Positions 21,726 through 31,936 of a DNA stretch of 64,000 nt are shown here, piece by piece. Position 1 is the first letter of the stretch, and the number at the start of each line of letters is the position of its first letter. Origin of the DNA: Epichloe hybrida. Lineage: Eukaryota > Ascomycota > Sordariomycetes > Hypocreales > Clavicipitaceae. The DNA lies in contig JAFEKR010000013.1 of assembly GCA_019022495.1 (NCBI GenBank), positions 1,426,001 to 1,490,000 of the forward strand, read 5' to 3'. The translations under genes were made by a program, and so were the position numbers. The notes beneath the pieces were generated by a model, which saw nothing but the letters and a program-made list of their open reading frames with translations, was not told the origin of the DNA and made no database searches.

Positions 21726-22725
21726 GATGCGACAGATGATGATGGGAAGCAGTTTTGTTTGCGTTTACTTGCGTTTGATTGTATTTTGGCTTCTTTGTCC
21801 CGTTAATGAAGAGAAACGCGCACGGAATGGTCGCCTTAGTTACTCACTCGAGTTTGTGTCTTAAGTTCACGTTGCTGAAAACGGACAATATGTCTCGCTT
21901 GGGCGGTTCTGGGGGAAAAAAGCAGTCACGAAAACAAAAAGGCCGCTTTCAAAGTTGGTAAAGATGCCCTGCCAACTACCCCGTCATTATGAAAGCCGGA
22001 AACGACAAGATATTTCTTTTCGGCCCTTGGTTGGCCGGTTCGCGATCCGTCAATGGCGACAGCGATTTGTGGCACAGTCTATGACGCGCAAGTTTGCGGA
22101 CTCGGTTCAATCCATGACGCGCGGTTTGCGGTTTAGTCAATCGAATTAAGCTTTTATTTTCCAATCTCTGACGTTTTTGGATCTACCGTGAACAACAAGT
22201 TTCTTGGTAAGCTTGCGGGAAGGCGTGTTTCCACGGCTTAGCGCCGATCAAGTTCACGACCGGATTGAATCGGTAGCGCAAAGTTTATTTGAACTTGGGG
22301 CTCGGCTGAAGTGATCAGGACGCCGAGCAAGCTTCGCATGACGTTTTTTTACGCGTTCAGACACTGATTTGTCGCTGTGGCCGACTTGCCCTCGGACGTT
22401 TTTGTTCACCGGCTCACGCTAGGCGCTGGGAAGAGGATTGTCATGTCTCGCCGCGGGAGTTGTTGCGCTTGGTGATGGATCGCCTCCCTTGTGACGTAGT
22501 TGGTGTCCATGCTCATGGCTAGCAGTTTTAGTGGGCACTGACGAGAACATCAAGCAGAAGCAGAAGCAAAAGGTTGAACCTGACGACTGATACAATGTCG
22601 ACAGCGTCACGTATATAATGCGTACGTTCTTCCCTCCCGTTATCCTACCTGTATCATCAACGTTCCATCAGCAAATACCCAGTGATTTCACTCAAACGAA
22701 GCTCCTCGACAAAAATATCATCACA
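21726..22725. promoter_or_regulatory. Divergent intergenic region between the two His-rich genes
   Basis: One kilobase separates the divergent starts. It contains a TATA-like TATATAAT at 22612-22619, about 107 nt before the ATG at 22726. No gene is seen. Confidence 0.5.
22612..22619 (+). promoter_or_regulatory. TATA box of the His-rich allergen-like gene
   Basis: TATATAAT lies about 107 nt upstream of the ATG at 22726, suitable for a stress-inducible TATA promoter. Confidence 0.5.
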
Positions 22726-23470
22726 ATGGAAAAGGCCAAGCAAGCCGTGTCAAACTTCCTGTCCCAGGACGGGAAACACAAGACGACCGTGGACGAGGAG
22801 GTGCGAAAGCCCGTTGTAGACGAGCACGTTCTCCCCAAGCAGCACGAAGAGGTCATTACCGCTGTCGACAAGGAGGTCCATCAGGATCACCACCAGACCA
22901 TTGTTCAGCCTGTCAAGAATCGAGAAGTACTGTCAGTTGATTCCTTCCCCCTTCCCTTCTCCCCCCATTCGATTCAACCTGTGCTAATAATCTCCCTCCC
23001 GCAGGCCCGAGAAGCACACCTTCAATGCCGTCCCCGTGGATCACAAGACCATTGATCACGGTGACAAGAACAAAGTCAAGGAGGCCCTGGACAAGGACGC
23101 GGCCAAGTTCGCGAGCAAGTCCACCACGCACGACACTGAACGCACGTCTTCGGCCGCGCCCGTTGTCGCCGGAGAACGCACCCATCACCATGTCCACCAT
23201 CACGTCCAGCCCGTCATCGAGAAGGAGACCATCAAGCCAGAGGTTGTCCATACCACCGTACCGGTCCATGAGAAGCACCACAACGCGGCCATCCATCATG
23301 AGACGACGACTTTGCCGCCCACCACCATGGAGGAGTACAAGACTTCTCATGGCAAGCTGGATGCGACTTCGGTTCCGCGCAAGGTCAATGAGTACGCTGG
23401 TTGCCCAACTGTCAAGGACAAGAATTTGCGCGAGGACGGTCGTGCCAAAGAGGTCCTTCATGGCCAGTAG
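22726..23470 (+). CDS. His-rich fungal 'allergen'-type hydrophilic protein
   Basis: Exons 22726-22931 and 23005-23470 (intron donor GTCAGT, acceptor CCGCAG, branch GCTAAT) give 223 residues. The start at 22726 has a good context (TCACAATGG). The protein is highly hydrophilic, rich in His, Glu, Lys and Thr, without Cys-rich domain or membrane segment, and contains HHHVHHHVQPVIEKETI and VPVHEKHHNAAIHHETT. This family is widespread in filamentous fungi and usually annotated as allergen or conserved hypothetical; its biochemical role is unknown. The repeat style (VDEHVLPKQHEEV, VDKEVHQDHHQTI) suggests an intrinsically disordered stress protein with metal- or pH-sensitive His clusters, which is inference. 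Confidence 0.85.
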
Positions 23471-24309
23471 ATGTACTGATATGTTGGATTTGTCATGGCA
23501 ATATGGAATATGTTCGAATGATGCCTTTAGCAACACATGATTTAATCGGTAGATGGTGTAATTTGATAGGAGAGTTCAGCTTCATTTTGACACTTCGTCT
23601 TTGATTCTATAACCCACCTCGGCGCTTCATAAGTGCAAAGTGACATGAAAAAAAAAATAACGACTCAACTCTGACGGATCCTGTATCCCCCCAGCGGTGG
23701 GCTATATGCCGTGTCATTTACCGGTCTGTTACTTCCCTCCTCGTAATTCTTGACTGCGACGTTCATGTGAACCATGTTCTCGTATCGCCTTCTCCAACAA
23801 GAGAGCCTTCTTATGGACGCTTCAGGATGGAATCAACGCCGCTTCGAGCACTTCTGTTCATTCGAGGGCCCTTCGCCTACACCCATGCGGCAGGCAAACC
23901 AGATGCAACGAGGCACGCCCTCTCGCAATGTAAAGAGTCTTCTTTCGCATTGGAAGACTCATGAAGCAGATGTTGTTGGCCCAGTTTTCCGTTCTCGGCT
24001 CAATGTAAAGTTGGTCACAAAAATGGGGCGCCCCGATGTCGGGCCCGCTTAGTAAGCAGTTGCAACTGCCCTCGAGATACCGAGTACGCGTACATACGGA
24101 TCCGTACTGCTTCCCTGTGCCATCGGTTGACCGGGAAGTTCGGGAAGCTTGTGTCTGGGCAATTGAACATTTAAGCATCACGGAGCCCTCTTTGCATCGG
24201 ATCGGCCTCAGCACCGAGCAGTATGTCCGTACAGGCTTTTCTTATCTTGGACTTACTAATTACTTCTACGCCCTGTCGTCCCGTGTCTTTCTGAATCAAT
24301 AAGCCATGA
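23471..24309. other. Intergenic and decayed upstream part of an ABC transporter
   Basis: The 3' flank of the His-rich gene is followed by sequence upstream of the recognisable ABC transporter remnant. The first nucleotide-binding domain would be expected here but no Walker motifs are readable, so it is deleted or decayed. Confidence 0.4.
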
Positions 24310-25345
24310 ACGTGGCAGTATCATGATGGCGCCAACGTTGCAGACTTCCTCACAGGTATAACGGTGCCGACGGACAAGGACTTGCAATTCGAATTTCCTC
24401 GGCACGCGCGCAGCATACGAGAAGAATATGAGTGGACCAAGAACCAAGACGTTTGAAGACATGCAGGCAGAGTATGATTACCCTCTACTGAAGACGCCAG
24501 ACAACGAACAGAACTCTTCGAAAAGGCTGTGCAAATGGATAAACAGAAAGGCGTCCCAAAGAACATTCCTCTCACCGTAGGCTTCGCTCAACAGGTGAAG
24601 GCTAATGTTATATACGCCAAAATCAGATTATCTGGGGCGACAAGCCAACGTTCATCATCGAGCAGGCTTCAACCATCGTGGAAGCCCTCATTGCCGGATC
24701 TCTCTTTTACAACGCACCTTCTACTTCAGCGGGGCTTTTTGTCAAATCGGGCGCCTGCTTTTTCGCCCTACTCTCCAACAGTGTACAGTGTATTGTCCGT
24801 GTCAGAGGTGAATGAGTCCCTCGGTGGCCGGCCGATCATTCTCAAGAACAAGTCTTTCGCACGAGTTCATCCTGTTGCTTTTTGCATCGCCCAAATTGCT
24901 GGCGACATGCCTGTTATCCGGTTTCAAGTCTCCATCTTCCCCATCATCCTTGATGGTGCTGTCCCGGGTCAGTCATGCATTGACGGCGACGCGTGTCTGG
25001 CATCACTTTCTTAGAGCCCCTCACACCTACAGCGAAAATTTTCGGAATGGTTTGGGCATGATGGGCACTCTTCGTCTTAATCTTCGTCGCACCCGGTGTT
25101 ATAGCTCAGCTGCAACCGCCCTTCATTCACCGATGCGACATTTTCGAAGCCCGGGAAAAAAGTCCAAGACGTACTCATGGGCCGCATCCGTCACTGGTCT
25201 CGTCGTCTCAGAGATGCCATACCTGGCAATATGCGGAGTCTTGTGCTTTGTCTGCTGGTATTACACAGTTGGCTTTCTCTGAGTTCCGAGCCCGCGGGCG
25301 CAAGACAACATTCCGTGTTGTTTTCTTCCACGTTTATCATGACAC
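24310..25345 (+). pseudogene. PDR-type ABC transporter remnant, left part
   Basis: Translating across several frames gives PDR (ABCG full-size) pieces in order: [116 protein letters not shown], then [15 protein letters not shown]. Text typical of the second membrane domain follows directly ([32 protein letters not shown]), so the second ATPase domain is deleted. Frames change many times (for example near 24480, 24600, 24810, 25010). The gene cannot encode a working pump. In the family these proteins export azoles, secondary metabolites or weak acids. Confidence 0.85.
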
Positions 25346-25714
25346 AAAACCTGAAGACGCAGTCCTCCGTTCGACTTCGGATGCATCGCTCGGGCTGGAG
25401 GCCGCCGATGGTGGAATGTTTATTATCATTGCACAGGACACCACTTGCTTACGCGACACCACTTGTTCTTGCAGGGAAAATACGAAACTATTCACTCTTG
25501 TTCATTTCTGTGGAATGATGCAAAGAGTGAAAGAGAAGATGATAATTGACTAGCTAGGAAATTTATCAGAAGGAAAGAAAGCTATATGTAGCTTTAACAA
25601 AGGAAAAGAGATGCCTGAGATGCGAGGCTGCGATATCCAACAATTTCCCTATCGTGTACCCATTTTCTTTGTCCATACTTTCACTTTCATTCCAACTATT
25701 CAAGTAGCCGCCCT
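25346..25714. other. Left flank of the insertion in the ABC transporter
   Basis: Sequence here no longer resembles the transporter and lies 3' to the unknown gene at 25715. No terminal repeat could be identified by eye. Confidence 0.35.
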
Positions 25715-26701
25715 TCATGGACCTTTTGGCACCCGATAATACGTTTTGGTTCTCACATTTTCGACCCATCCGACCATAGAAGCTTCACCATCTTCATCGT
25801 ACTTTGCAAGGGTACTAGCAGGCCTAACGCCACACAAAAGGGCGCAGTACGTATCCGGCACCGACTTCCCGTTTTCTCGGATCTGCATTTCTTTATCCGT
25901 GTGCATATCCCACCAGAAACGAAGACTCTGCTTGGAGGCGTAAAAAGGGTCCATTCCACCATCCACTGCGGGATGGGTGAAGTCCTTGCGGACCCTCCCG
26001 GTATGATCCGCCTCCCTCCCGTTGACGGAGTACGTCCCTTTGAAAGTCTTCATCGACTTTTCCAGCGGGGCCGAAAAATACGACCCATCCCTACCAGGAA
26101 GGCCACCAAAGGCCGTGTTAACAAGTTGACGAACCACTGGGTCATCTGTATCCAACAAATTGTCATCATGTTTCTTCTCAATATCATCCATCATGACATC
26201 ATCCTCATCCGGTATGGGTATGGTCTGAATGCTGTTGTCACCAACCGACACAGTCGGGAAAACCGGACCGTCAAAATATTTACAAACGGTGGTTTCTCTC
26301 TTGTGTGTGGGCATGTTCACCAGCGTCGCGTCTACCTCCACATCACACATGTGGAAGACATCAATGTCAAGCGATATTCCCTTGACTAAAAGAGACGACT
26401 GATCCGGCGCCTGCTCCTTCAGAGCGCACGCAAGTGCATCCGTGACAGGAGCGACAAAGTAATACTTCCCCGTAGCAGCACCGAATGCCCGTATCGCCAA
26501 CTGCTCAGGGACACCTTTCAACGGCACACGTTGAAGAGGTCCAAACTTGACATCCATGTCTATCTTGGCTAACTGTTGCTCAAGTTTTTGTTTCTGAAGG
26601 CTTCTATCCGAACGGCGGGTATTACCTGGTTCCTTCTGGCTAGATGCCTTCCTCTTTCCGAATGTCGCAGAATAACTGCTCTTGCGTCTGTTGGGCGCCA
26701 T
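25715..26701 (-). CDS. Unknown single-exon protein located inside the ABC transporter pseudogene
   Basis: An uninterrupted frame of 328 residues starts at ATG 26701 and stops at 25717-25715. The N-terminus is strongly basic (MAPNRRKSSYSATFGKRKAS) and likely nuclear or nucleic-acid associated; the middle is acidic around IPIPDEDDVMMDDIEKK; the end includes RFWWDMHTDKEMQ and WVENVRTKTYYRV. No family is recognised. The flanking DNA is the two halves of a broken PDR transporter, so this gene arrived by insertion, yet its frame is intact while the host gene is shredded. It lies antisense to the transporter. An A/T-rich tract (26730-26755) and a TATA-like sequence (about 26709-26716 on the minus strand) precede the start. 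A mobile-element cargo or integrated foreign gene is possible; nothing identifies which. Confidence 0.65.
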   Translation of the reverse strand: MAPNRRKSSYSATFGKRKASSQKEPGNTRRSDRSLQKQKLEQQLAKIDMDVKFGPLQRVPLKGVPEQLAIRAFGAATGKYYFVAPVTDALACALKEQAPDQSSLLVKGISLDIDVFHMCDVEVDATLVNMPTHKRETTVCKYFDGPVFPTVSVGDNSIQTIPIPDEDDVMMDDIEKKHDDNLLDTDDPVVRQLVNTAFGGLPGRDGSYFSAPLEKSMKTFKGTYSVNGREADHTGRVRKDFTHPAVDGGMDPFYASKQSLRFWWDMHTDKEMQIRENGKSVPDTYCALLCGVRPASTLAKYDEDGEASMVGWVENVRTKTYYRVPKGP

Positions 26702-26974
26702 ACTGTTTATTATACTCTACCCGAAATATAATTTTTTTTTTTCGTCAAAAAAATAAAGGGGGAAGTCTGGTAGACAAAAGTTGTAGAAGCAGAGGGGAAT
26801 TTCGTCCTCTTTATACCCCTCCTGTTAAGTCAGGGCCCCATAATTACATATGCGGGTCGGTCCAATTAGGTATAGTAAGGTGGGTTCTTACGTCATGCTC
26901 ACAAATGCTAATTGGCTAGAATCCACTGCATGATTCTAGAGCCTTCTGTAAGGCCCACGTAGCACGCAGATGAC
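26702..26974. other. Promoter side of the inserted unknown gene
   Basis: Contains a T10-type homopolymer and A/T-rich stretch just upstream of the start, then sequence up to where the transporter text resumes. No coding signal. Confidence 0.35.
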
Positions 26975-27245
26975 CCGTAGGGTTCCACATTGGGCACCCA
27001 CGACGAGGTTTCTGCCCTCGTCAACCCGTTGATCATCGGAACTCTCGTCTCGTTCCGCGGCGTGCTCGTGCCGTATGGGGCCCCAACTGTACTCGCAGAT
27101 TCAGCCATTTTGGAAATGCTAGATGCATCATGTCAATCCATTGCACTACCTCATGGGAAGCACGCTGGTGTTGGAGCCTCCAAAGCGCCTCTTTTGTGTG
27201 TCGATGCAATCAATGGTATGTTTTTATTCGACAAATTACTAAAAA
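26975..27245 (+). pseudogene. PDR-type ABC transporter remnant, right part
   Basis: The second membrane domain resumes as SALVNPLIIGTLVSFRGVLVPYG, then in another frame QIQPFWKC and HHVNPLHYLMGSTLVLE, the conserved last periplasmic/TM segment of PDR pumps. Together with the block ending near 25345 it defines an insertion of about 1.6 kb. Confidence 0.8.
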
Positions 27246-27352
27246 AAACCCACAAAAACCCGCCATATCGCACGAGGGACTGATTGGTCACGAGCTGATT
27301 ACCCACCCCATAGCAGCACTCCATGGACAAAGGGTGATGCTCAAAAAAAAAG

Positions 27353-28858
27353 CTATCTCGACCATTCCAACCCGCTTTGCACGTCTCCCCACCACGCATT
27401 CGCGAGATCCTTCCAGTAGTATGATCGCGGAAGCCACTGCTTGCTGTTCCCCACCTTGGGAAAGACGCCCTTGCCCCTGTCCACGTAGGTTGAGCTGAGA
27501 CGCAGAAAGGGCAGCTCGGACATGGTGCTCTTTTCCGCCTCGCTCAGCCGGGGCACAATGTGCGCGAAGCCGTCGCGCGTGACCCTGTTCAGCAGGCGGC
27601 AGACGAGCTGGGCGGTGGCGTCGGCGCCGAGCGTCCAGCTCGCGTCGACGTAGCCCATGGAGTAGAACAGGTTGGGCAGGTTCTCGAGCATGCACCCCTT
27701 CCACGAGTAGCAGTCGGGCACGCGGACGGGCCTGCCGTCGAGAGAGACGACGATGGCCCCCGCGAGCCCGACCTTCAACCCCGTGGCGGTGACGATGATG
27801 TCCGGGTGCAGCTCCCGGCCGGACTCGAGCCTGATGGCCTTCTCGGTGACTTGCTCGATGACGCCCGTCTCCACGCTGGCCTTGCCGGCGCGCAGGCACT
27901 TGAAGAAGTCGCCGCCCGGGCAGACACACAAGCGCTGCTCCCAGGGGTTGTACCGCGGGGTGAAGTGAGGCTTCATCTCGGTGCCCCTCGGCAGCTCGCG
28001 GGACGTCCGCCGGAGGATGACGGCGCGGGCGAGCCGCGGGAACCACCGGCACAGGTTCGCGAGAAGAAACGCCGACAGGATCCACCTGAAGCGAATCAGT
28101 CGCCTGGCCAGCGCGCCGGGGAGCAAGAGCCGGGCGACCCTGTCGAGGGTGTCGTTTTCGGGCAGGGCGAGGATGTACGTGGGCGAGCGCTGCAGCATGG
28201 TCGTGTGGGCGGCCTTGTCGGCCATGCTGGGGAGCAGCGTGACGGCGGTGGCGCCGGATCCGACAACGACGACGTTCTTGCCGGTGTAGTCCAGGTCCCG
28301 GGGCCAGAACTGGGGGTGGACGACGGCGCCCCGGAACCTGTCTATGCCGGGGATCCGGGCCTCCAGCGGCTCGTCGTAGTCGTAGTATCCCGTGCCGAGC
28401 AGCACGAACCGGGCGCGCAGGGAGACGACGACCTTGTCGGTGCCGTCGGCGCCGCCGCCGCCGCCGGACGTCACGTTGAGCGTCCAGGTCGACGACGCCG
28501 AGGACCAGTCCATGCTGTCGACCCGATGGTTGAACCTGATCTTGCTGTCGATGCCCGCCTCGGCGACAGACGCCTCGAGGTACTTGAGGATGAGCGAGCC
28601 GCGGGCGATGGGCTGCTCCTCCTCCCACGGCCGCCAGGGGAAGCCGAACGTGTACAGGTCGGAATCGGACCGGATGCCCGGGTACTGGAACAGGCTCCAC
28701 GTCCCGCCGACCTGGTGCCGTCCCTCGAGGACGCAGTAGCTCAGCTCCGGGTTCCGCTCCTGCAGCCTGTACGCGAAATTGATGCCCGAGATGCCCGCGC
28801 CGACAATGACGACATCATAGTCGGCAACAATCGCATCCTGGCGTCGGGGAGCAGCCAT
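27353..28858 (-). CDS. Flavin-containing Baeyer-Villiger-type monooxygenase (EthA-like)
   Basis: A single exon from ATG 28858 to 27353, 501 residues; an upstream in-frame GTG is not used. The FAD Rossmann motif is GAGISG (20-25), a BVMO fingerprint FRGAVVHPQFWP matches FxGxxxHxxxWP, and the NADP-binding Rossmann motif is VVGSGATAVT. The middle includes LQRSPTYILALPEND and the C-terminal half ATGLKVG, typical of the EthA/class B group. It should insert oxygen into ketones or oxidise sulfur using NADPH and O2. GC content is clearly higher than in the flanking pseudogene, and no introns are present, unlike most neighbours, consistent with an intron-poor subfamily or past transfer from bacteria (inference). 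The substrate is unknown; steroid, terpenoid or polyketide ketones are typical. Confidence 0.9.
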   Translation of the reverse strand: MAAPRRQDAIVADYDVVIVGAGISGINFAYRLQERNPELSYCVLEGRHQVGGTWSLFQYPGIRSDSDLYTFGFPWRPWEEEQPIARGSLILKYLEASVAEAGIDSKIRFNHRVDSMDWSSASSTWTLNVTSGGGGGADGTDKVVVSLRARFVLLGTGYYDYDEPLEARIPGIDRFRGAVVHPQFWPRDLDYTGKNVVVVGSGATAVTLLPSMADKAAHTTMLQRSPTYILALPENDTLDRVARLLLPGALARRLIRFRWILSAFLLANLCRWFPRLARAVILRRTSRELPRGTEMKPHFTPRYNPWEQRLCVCPGGDFFKCLRAGKASVETGVIEQVTEKAIRLESGRELHPDIIVTATGLKVGLAGAIVVSLDGRPVRVPDCYSWKGCMLENLPNLFYSMGYVDASWTLGADATAQLVCRLLNRVTRDGFAHIVPRLSEAEKSTMSELPFLRLSSTYVDRGKGVFPKVGNSKQWLPRSYYWKDLANAWWGDVQSGLEWSR

Positions 28859-29421
28859 GCTCACTTGGTGGTGGGTTCCGTCGACAAAGGAATATATATC
28901 ACTGAGGGGTAAGGCGTGAGGTGACTAGTACGGACCCAAACAAGGACTGGAAAAAAACGGGCAAGGGGATAGATGGGGAGGGGAAAAGAGGTGAACTTTT
29001 TCATGTAGTACGGACTACATACATTACATCATGATTCATGGCAAACCAACCCCCCTCCTCCCTTGGCCAATTCTGAGCTTCCTGCTTGCCGCAGACCTCG
29101 GCTCCGACTTCATCTCAAGGGGGGGGCCCAGAATGAGCCGAGCAAAGTCAATCGAACTCGCTCATCAGCTAGTCCCAGATCGGGCCATCGTGGACCTTGG
29201 CACGGGCACGGCGGGGGTGGGGTCCGGACCGGACGTTGGAGTGGTTCCTTAAACCCGTCCCGAACCGACGTTCATGATTCACCAAGCTAACCAATGTACG
29301 TACAAGAAAATAACAACATGTGTGATATGAACAACGCGGGATGGTAAACCCTAAAATTTGTGCAAAAAAAAAAAAAAAAACGACGCCCCGTCGCTACCAA
29401 AAGAAAGAAAAAACAAGATGG
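28859..29421. other. Intergenic
   Basis: Promoter of the monooxygenase and 3' flank of the GH2 gene. Contains an A-run at about 29364-29380. No gene is seen. Confidence 0.45.
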
Positions 29422-29802
29422 CTAGAACAAACGAGCGGGATGCCTGCGATGCGACGACGCAGCAGACGTGCTGTCGCCGGCCGCCGCATTCGCCACGCCG
29501 ACGCCGCCTCGCTTCCGGGCCGCCCCGTACAGCCCGCCAATGTCGTCCTTCCACTGGTCGACGTCCGGCCGGAGCACGCGGCGGTCGTACGTGTACAGGC
29601 CGTTGACCTCGCCCTCGACATCCGTCGTCTGCGTCCACACGCCCCCGCTGCAGGCGTAGCGCTCAATCTGCTCGGTGAACTCGCGGAACAGCACGCCCGC
29701 GCGATAATTGTACGACTCCAGGTCGGCATTGATCTCGTACGTCTGGTTGATCTGGTCGATGGCCTGTTGCACGTTCCACAAGCTGACGCACAAAAAAAGG
29801 TC

Positions 29803-29837
<35 letters not shown>

Positions 29838-31936
29838 GGCTCAATCTCAATCCTGGCTTGTAACGTACTGCTCTCTCCCGACGGTATGGCCGATTCCGCC
29901 GAATTCCCCCTGGAACCCGATCCTCTTCGGATCGTACGGCGACGAGAGGATGGAGTGGAACGGTGTTCCGCATTGAGGGTTGGCGTAGTGGTGGTTGTCC
30001 TGGCCGTCGTGTTTTGTATGATTAGCGTCGGGTTCCCCCTGGAACTTGTGCAATTTTTTTTTTTCATTTTGTCGCGAGGGCTCATCTATCGCTTACCGAA
30101 AAGTCACCGAATCCATGGTCGTTCCAGCCGCTGACTGAATTGACGAGTCTCGAGGGGTCAATCTGGCGAATAACGTGGGTGAGTTTTTCTTCGGGATACG
30201 GCGTGCCGCGCAGCTGTCCCCAGCCCTCGTTGTAGATGACCTTTTGGTTCCGTCCGAACATTAGCTTTTTTTTTTTCCCTCGCGTGCCGCGCCATATTGT
30301 AGGACCGGACCCCCCGTTACGTACCCATATTCCAATCGAGGTATAGCTCTTGTGCTCGTTGACCAGGATGCCGAGCTGTCGCTCAAACTCGGCCTGCTGC
30401 TCCGCGTTGGGCGGCCTGTTGACGTCCGGGGGAAGACTGGGCATGTCCTGGATGACGAGCAGGCCGAGCTCGTCGCAGGCGCGGTAGAAGAGATCGGGCT
30501 CAACCTTGATCTGAGAGTTCCAAAGCGAGAGGTCAGGTCAGCATGTTTTTTTTTTTTTCTTTGAAAGAAGAATTTTTCCGGACGGGACAAAGTTGAGCGA
30601 CGACGCACATGTTTTCGAACCATGTTGAAGCCAAGGCTCTTGAGCATCTTGAGATCATACGTCATGGCCTCGCGGTTGGGCGGCGTGTACAGGCCGTCGG
30701 GCCAGTATCCCTGGTCCAGCGTCCCGAACAGGAAGACGAATTCGCCGTTCAGGAGCGGTCGCTGGATCCCGTTCACCATGCCGCTGGATATCGTGCGGAA
30801 CCCGGTATAGCTTCGGACCTCGTCGCCCCCCATCGTGACGGTGAGGTTGTACAGCGTTGGCGTTGACGGGGACCACAGCTGCGGCGAGCCGACGGCGAGG
30901 CTGAATTCCTCGTCGGAGGGACCAGTCTTTTCGGCCACGACGTGTCCCTTTGGGTCGACGACGGCGATTTTGACCTCGGCGCCTTGCTTTGAGGATGAGT
31001 GAGCTGTGATGGTGACTTGTGCAATGAAAAGATGAACATGGGGAAAAATTAGCGTTTTTTTTTTTTTTCCTTAACAGCAAGGACAGGGGTTTCTTACCGT
31101 GACCGTCCATTCCGGCAGACACATCCAGTTGAGTTATGTGGTTTGACGGCGCCCTCTCCAACCACACAGTCTGCCAGATGCCCGAACATGGGCGGTAGAA
31201 GATATGACTGGGGTTCCGGGATTGCTTTCCAACCGGGATAATATCCGTGTCGGATGGGTCATGTACGAAGACGAAACTTTGTGGTGAGAGCAACGCGTTA
31301 GTGCATGCGCTGCTGACCTTTCGGGGGCTCACGAGAGGGGGGAGGGGGGGGAAATATCACGTACAGTTTATTGTTCTCGCCCCATTTCACATGATTGGTG
31401 ATGTCAATGGTGAATCGGAAGTAGCCGCCGACATTGTGTCCAACCTTGACCTTGTTCAGGAACACAGTGGCTTCGTAATCGACAGCCTCGAAATGGAGAA
31501 GGACGTTCTGCCCCTTCCAGCTCCCCGGCACGTCGAAGTCGCGCGCGAACCACATGGTTGTGGAATCAAGGTCCTGGATACCGGATAGGCCGCTCTCGAC
31601 ACACGACGGAATCATGATCTCGCGGGAGAGCCCGTCCACCGGCGGAGGGGCCGACGGCGGCGTCGAGTCGTCCGCCCGACCCCGACCGGCGCCATCGTAC
31701 GTCCAGATGCCGTTGAGGTTCTGCCAGTCGTCTCGGCGGAGCTGGGGCCGGGGATGCTCAGGCCACGGGTTGGTCCCAACCTTGTACGTCCAGTCCGTGT
31801 CCAGCGGGGGTTTCTGCACCTTGTAAGGCACGGCCTTGTTACCGGTCTCGCTCGCATTCGACTGCCGGGCATCGGTTGGCCCAAAGACGTGAAGCAGGGA
31901 CATGCCGCCCCATAGCACCCGTTGCAAGATCTGCAT
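29422..31936 (-). CDS. Secreted glycoside hydrolase family 2 (beta-galactosidase/glucuronidase/mannosidase-like)
   Basis: Seven exons: 31936-31365, 31276-31098, 31015-30609, 30510-30325, 30240-30097, 29999-29869, 29782-29422; 659 residues, all in phase. Every junction rebuilds a conserved block, for example KLFVFVHD, KHIKVEPDLFYRACDELG, GIWVIYNEGWGQ and DFSDNHHYANPQCGTPF. The order is sugar-binding jelly-roll, immunoglobulin-like domain and TIM barrel, with acid/base Glu453 (NEGWGQ) and nucleophile Glu528 (GEFGG). An N-terminal hydrophobic stretch (MQILQRVLWGGMSLLHVF) suggests secretion. The introns carry unusually long A or T homopolymers (up to 29 nt at 29806-29834). The substrate is not certain; GH2 proteins of this fungal type are often only annotated as beta-galactosidase-like. 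Confidence 0.88.
29806..29834. repeat. 29-nt A homopolymer inside a GH2 intron
   Basis: An uninterrupted run of 29 A (plus strand) lies within intron 6 (29783-29868), so it appears as U29 in the pre-mRNA, between branch region and acceptor, where it may serve as a polypyrimidine tract. Confidence 0.8.

Noticed and set aside
22913..23536. 207-codon antisense frame opposite the His-rich gene
   Set aside because: Leu/Val-rich complement of a His/Lys-rich coding sequence; no independent support.
27288..28912. Long open frames on both strands overlapping the monooxygenase (470 and 450 codons)
   Set aside because: They are shadows of a GC-rich single-exon gene; they have Arg/Pro/Ala/Val-biased translations without domains, whereas the 27353-28858 frame carries both Rossmann motifs and the BVMO fingerprint.
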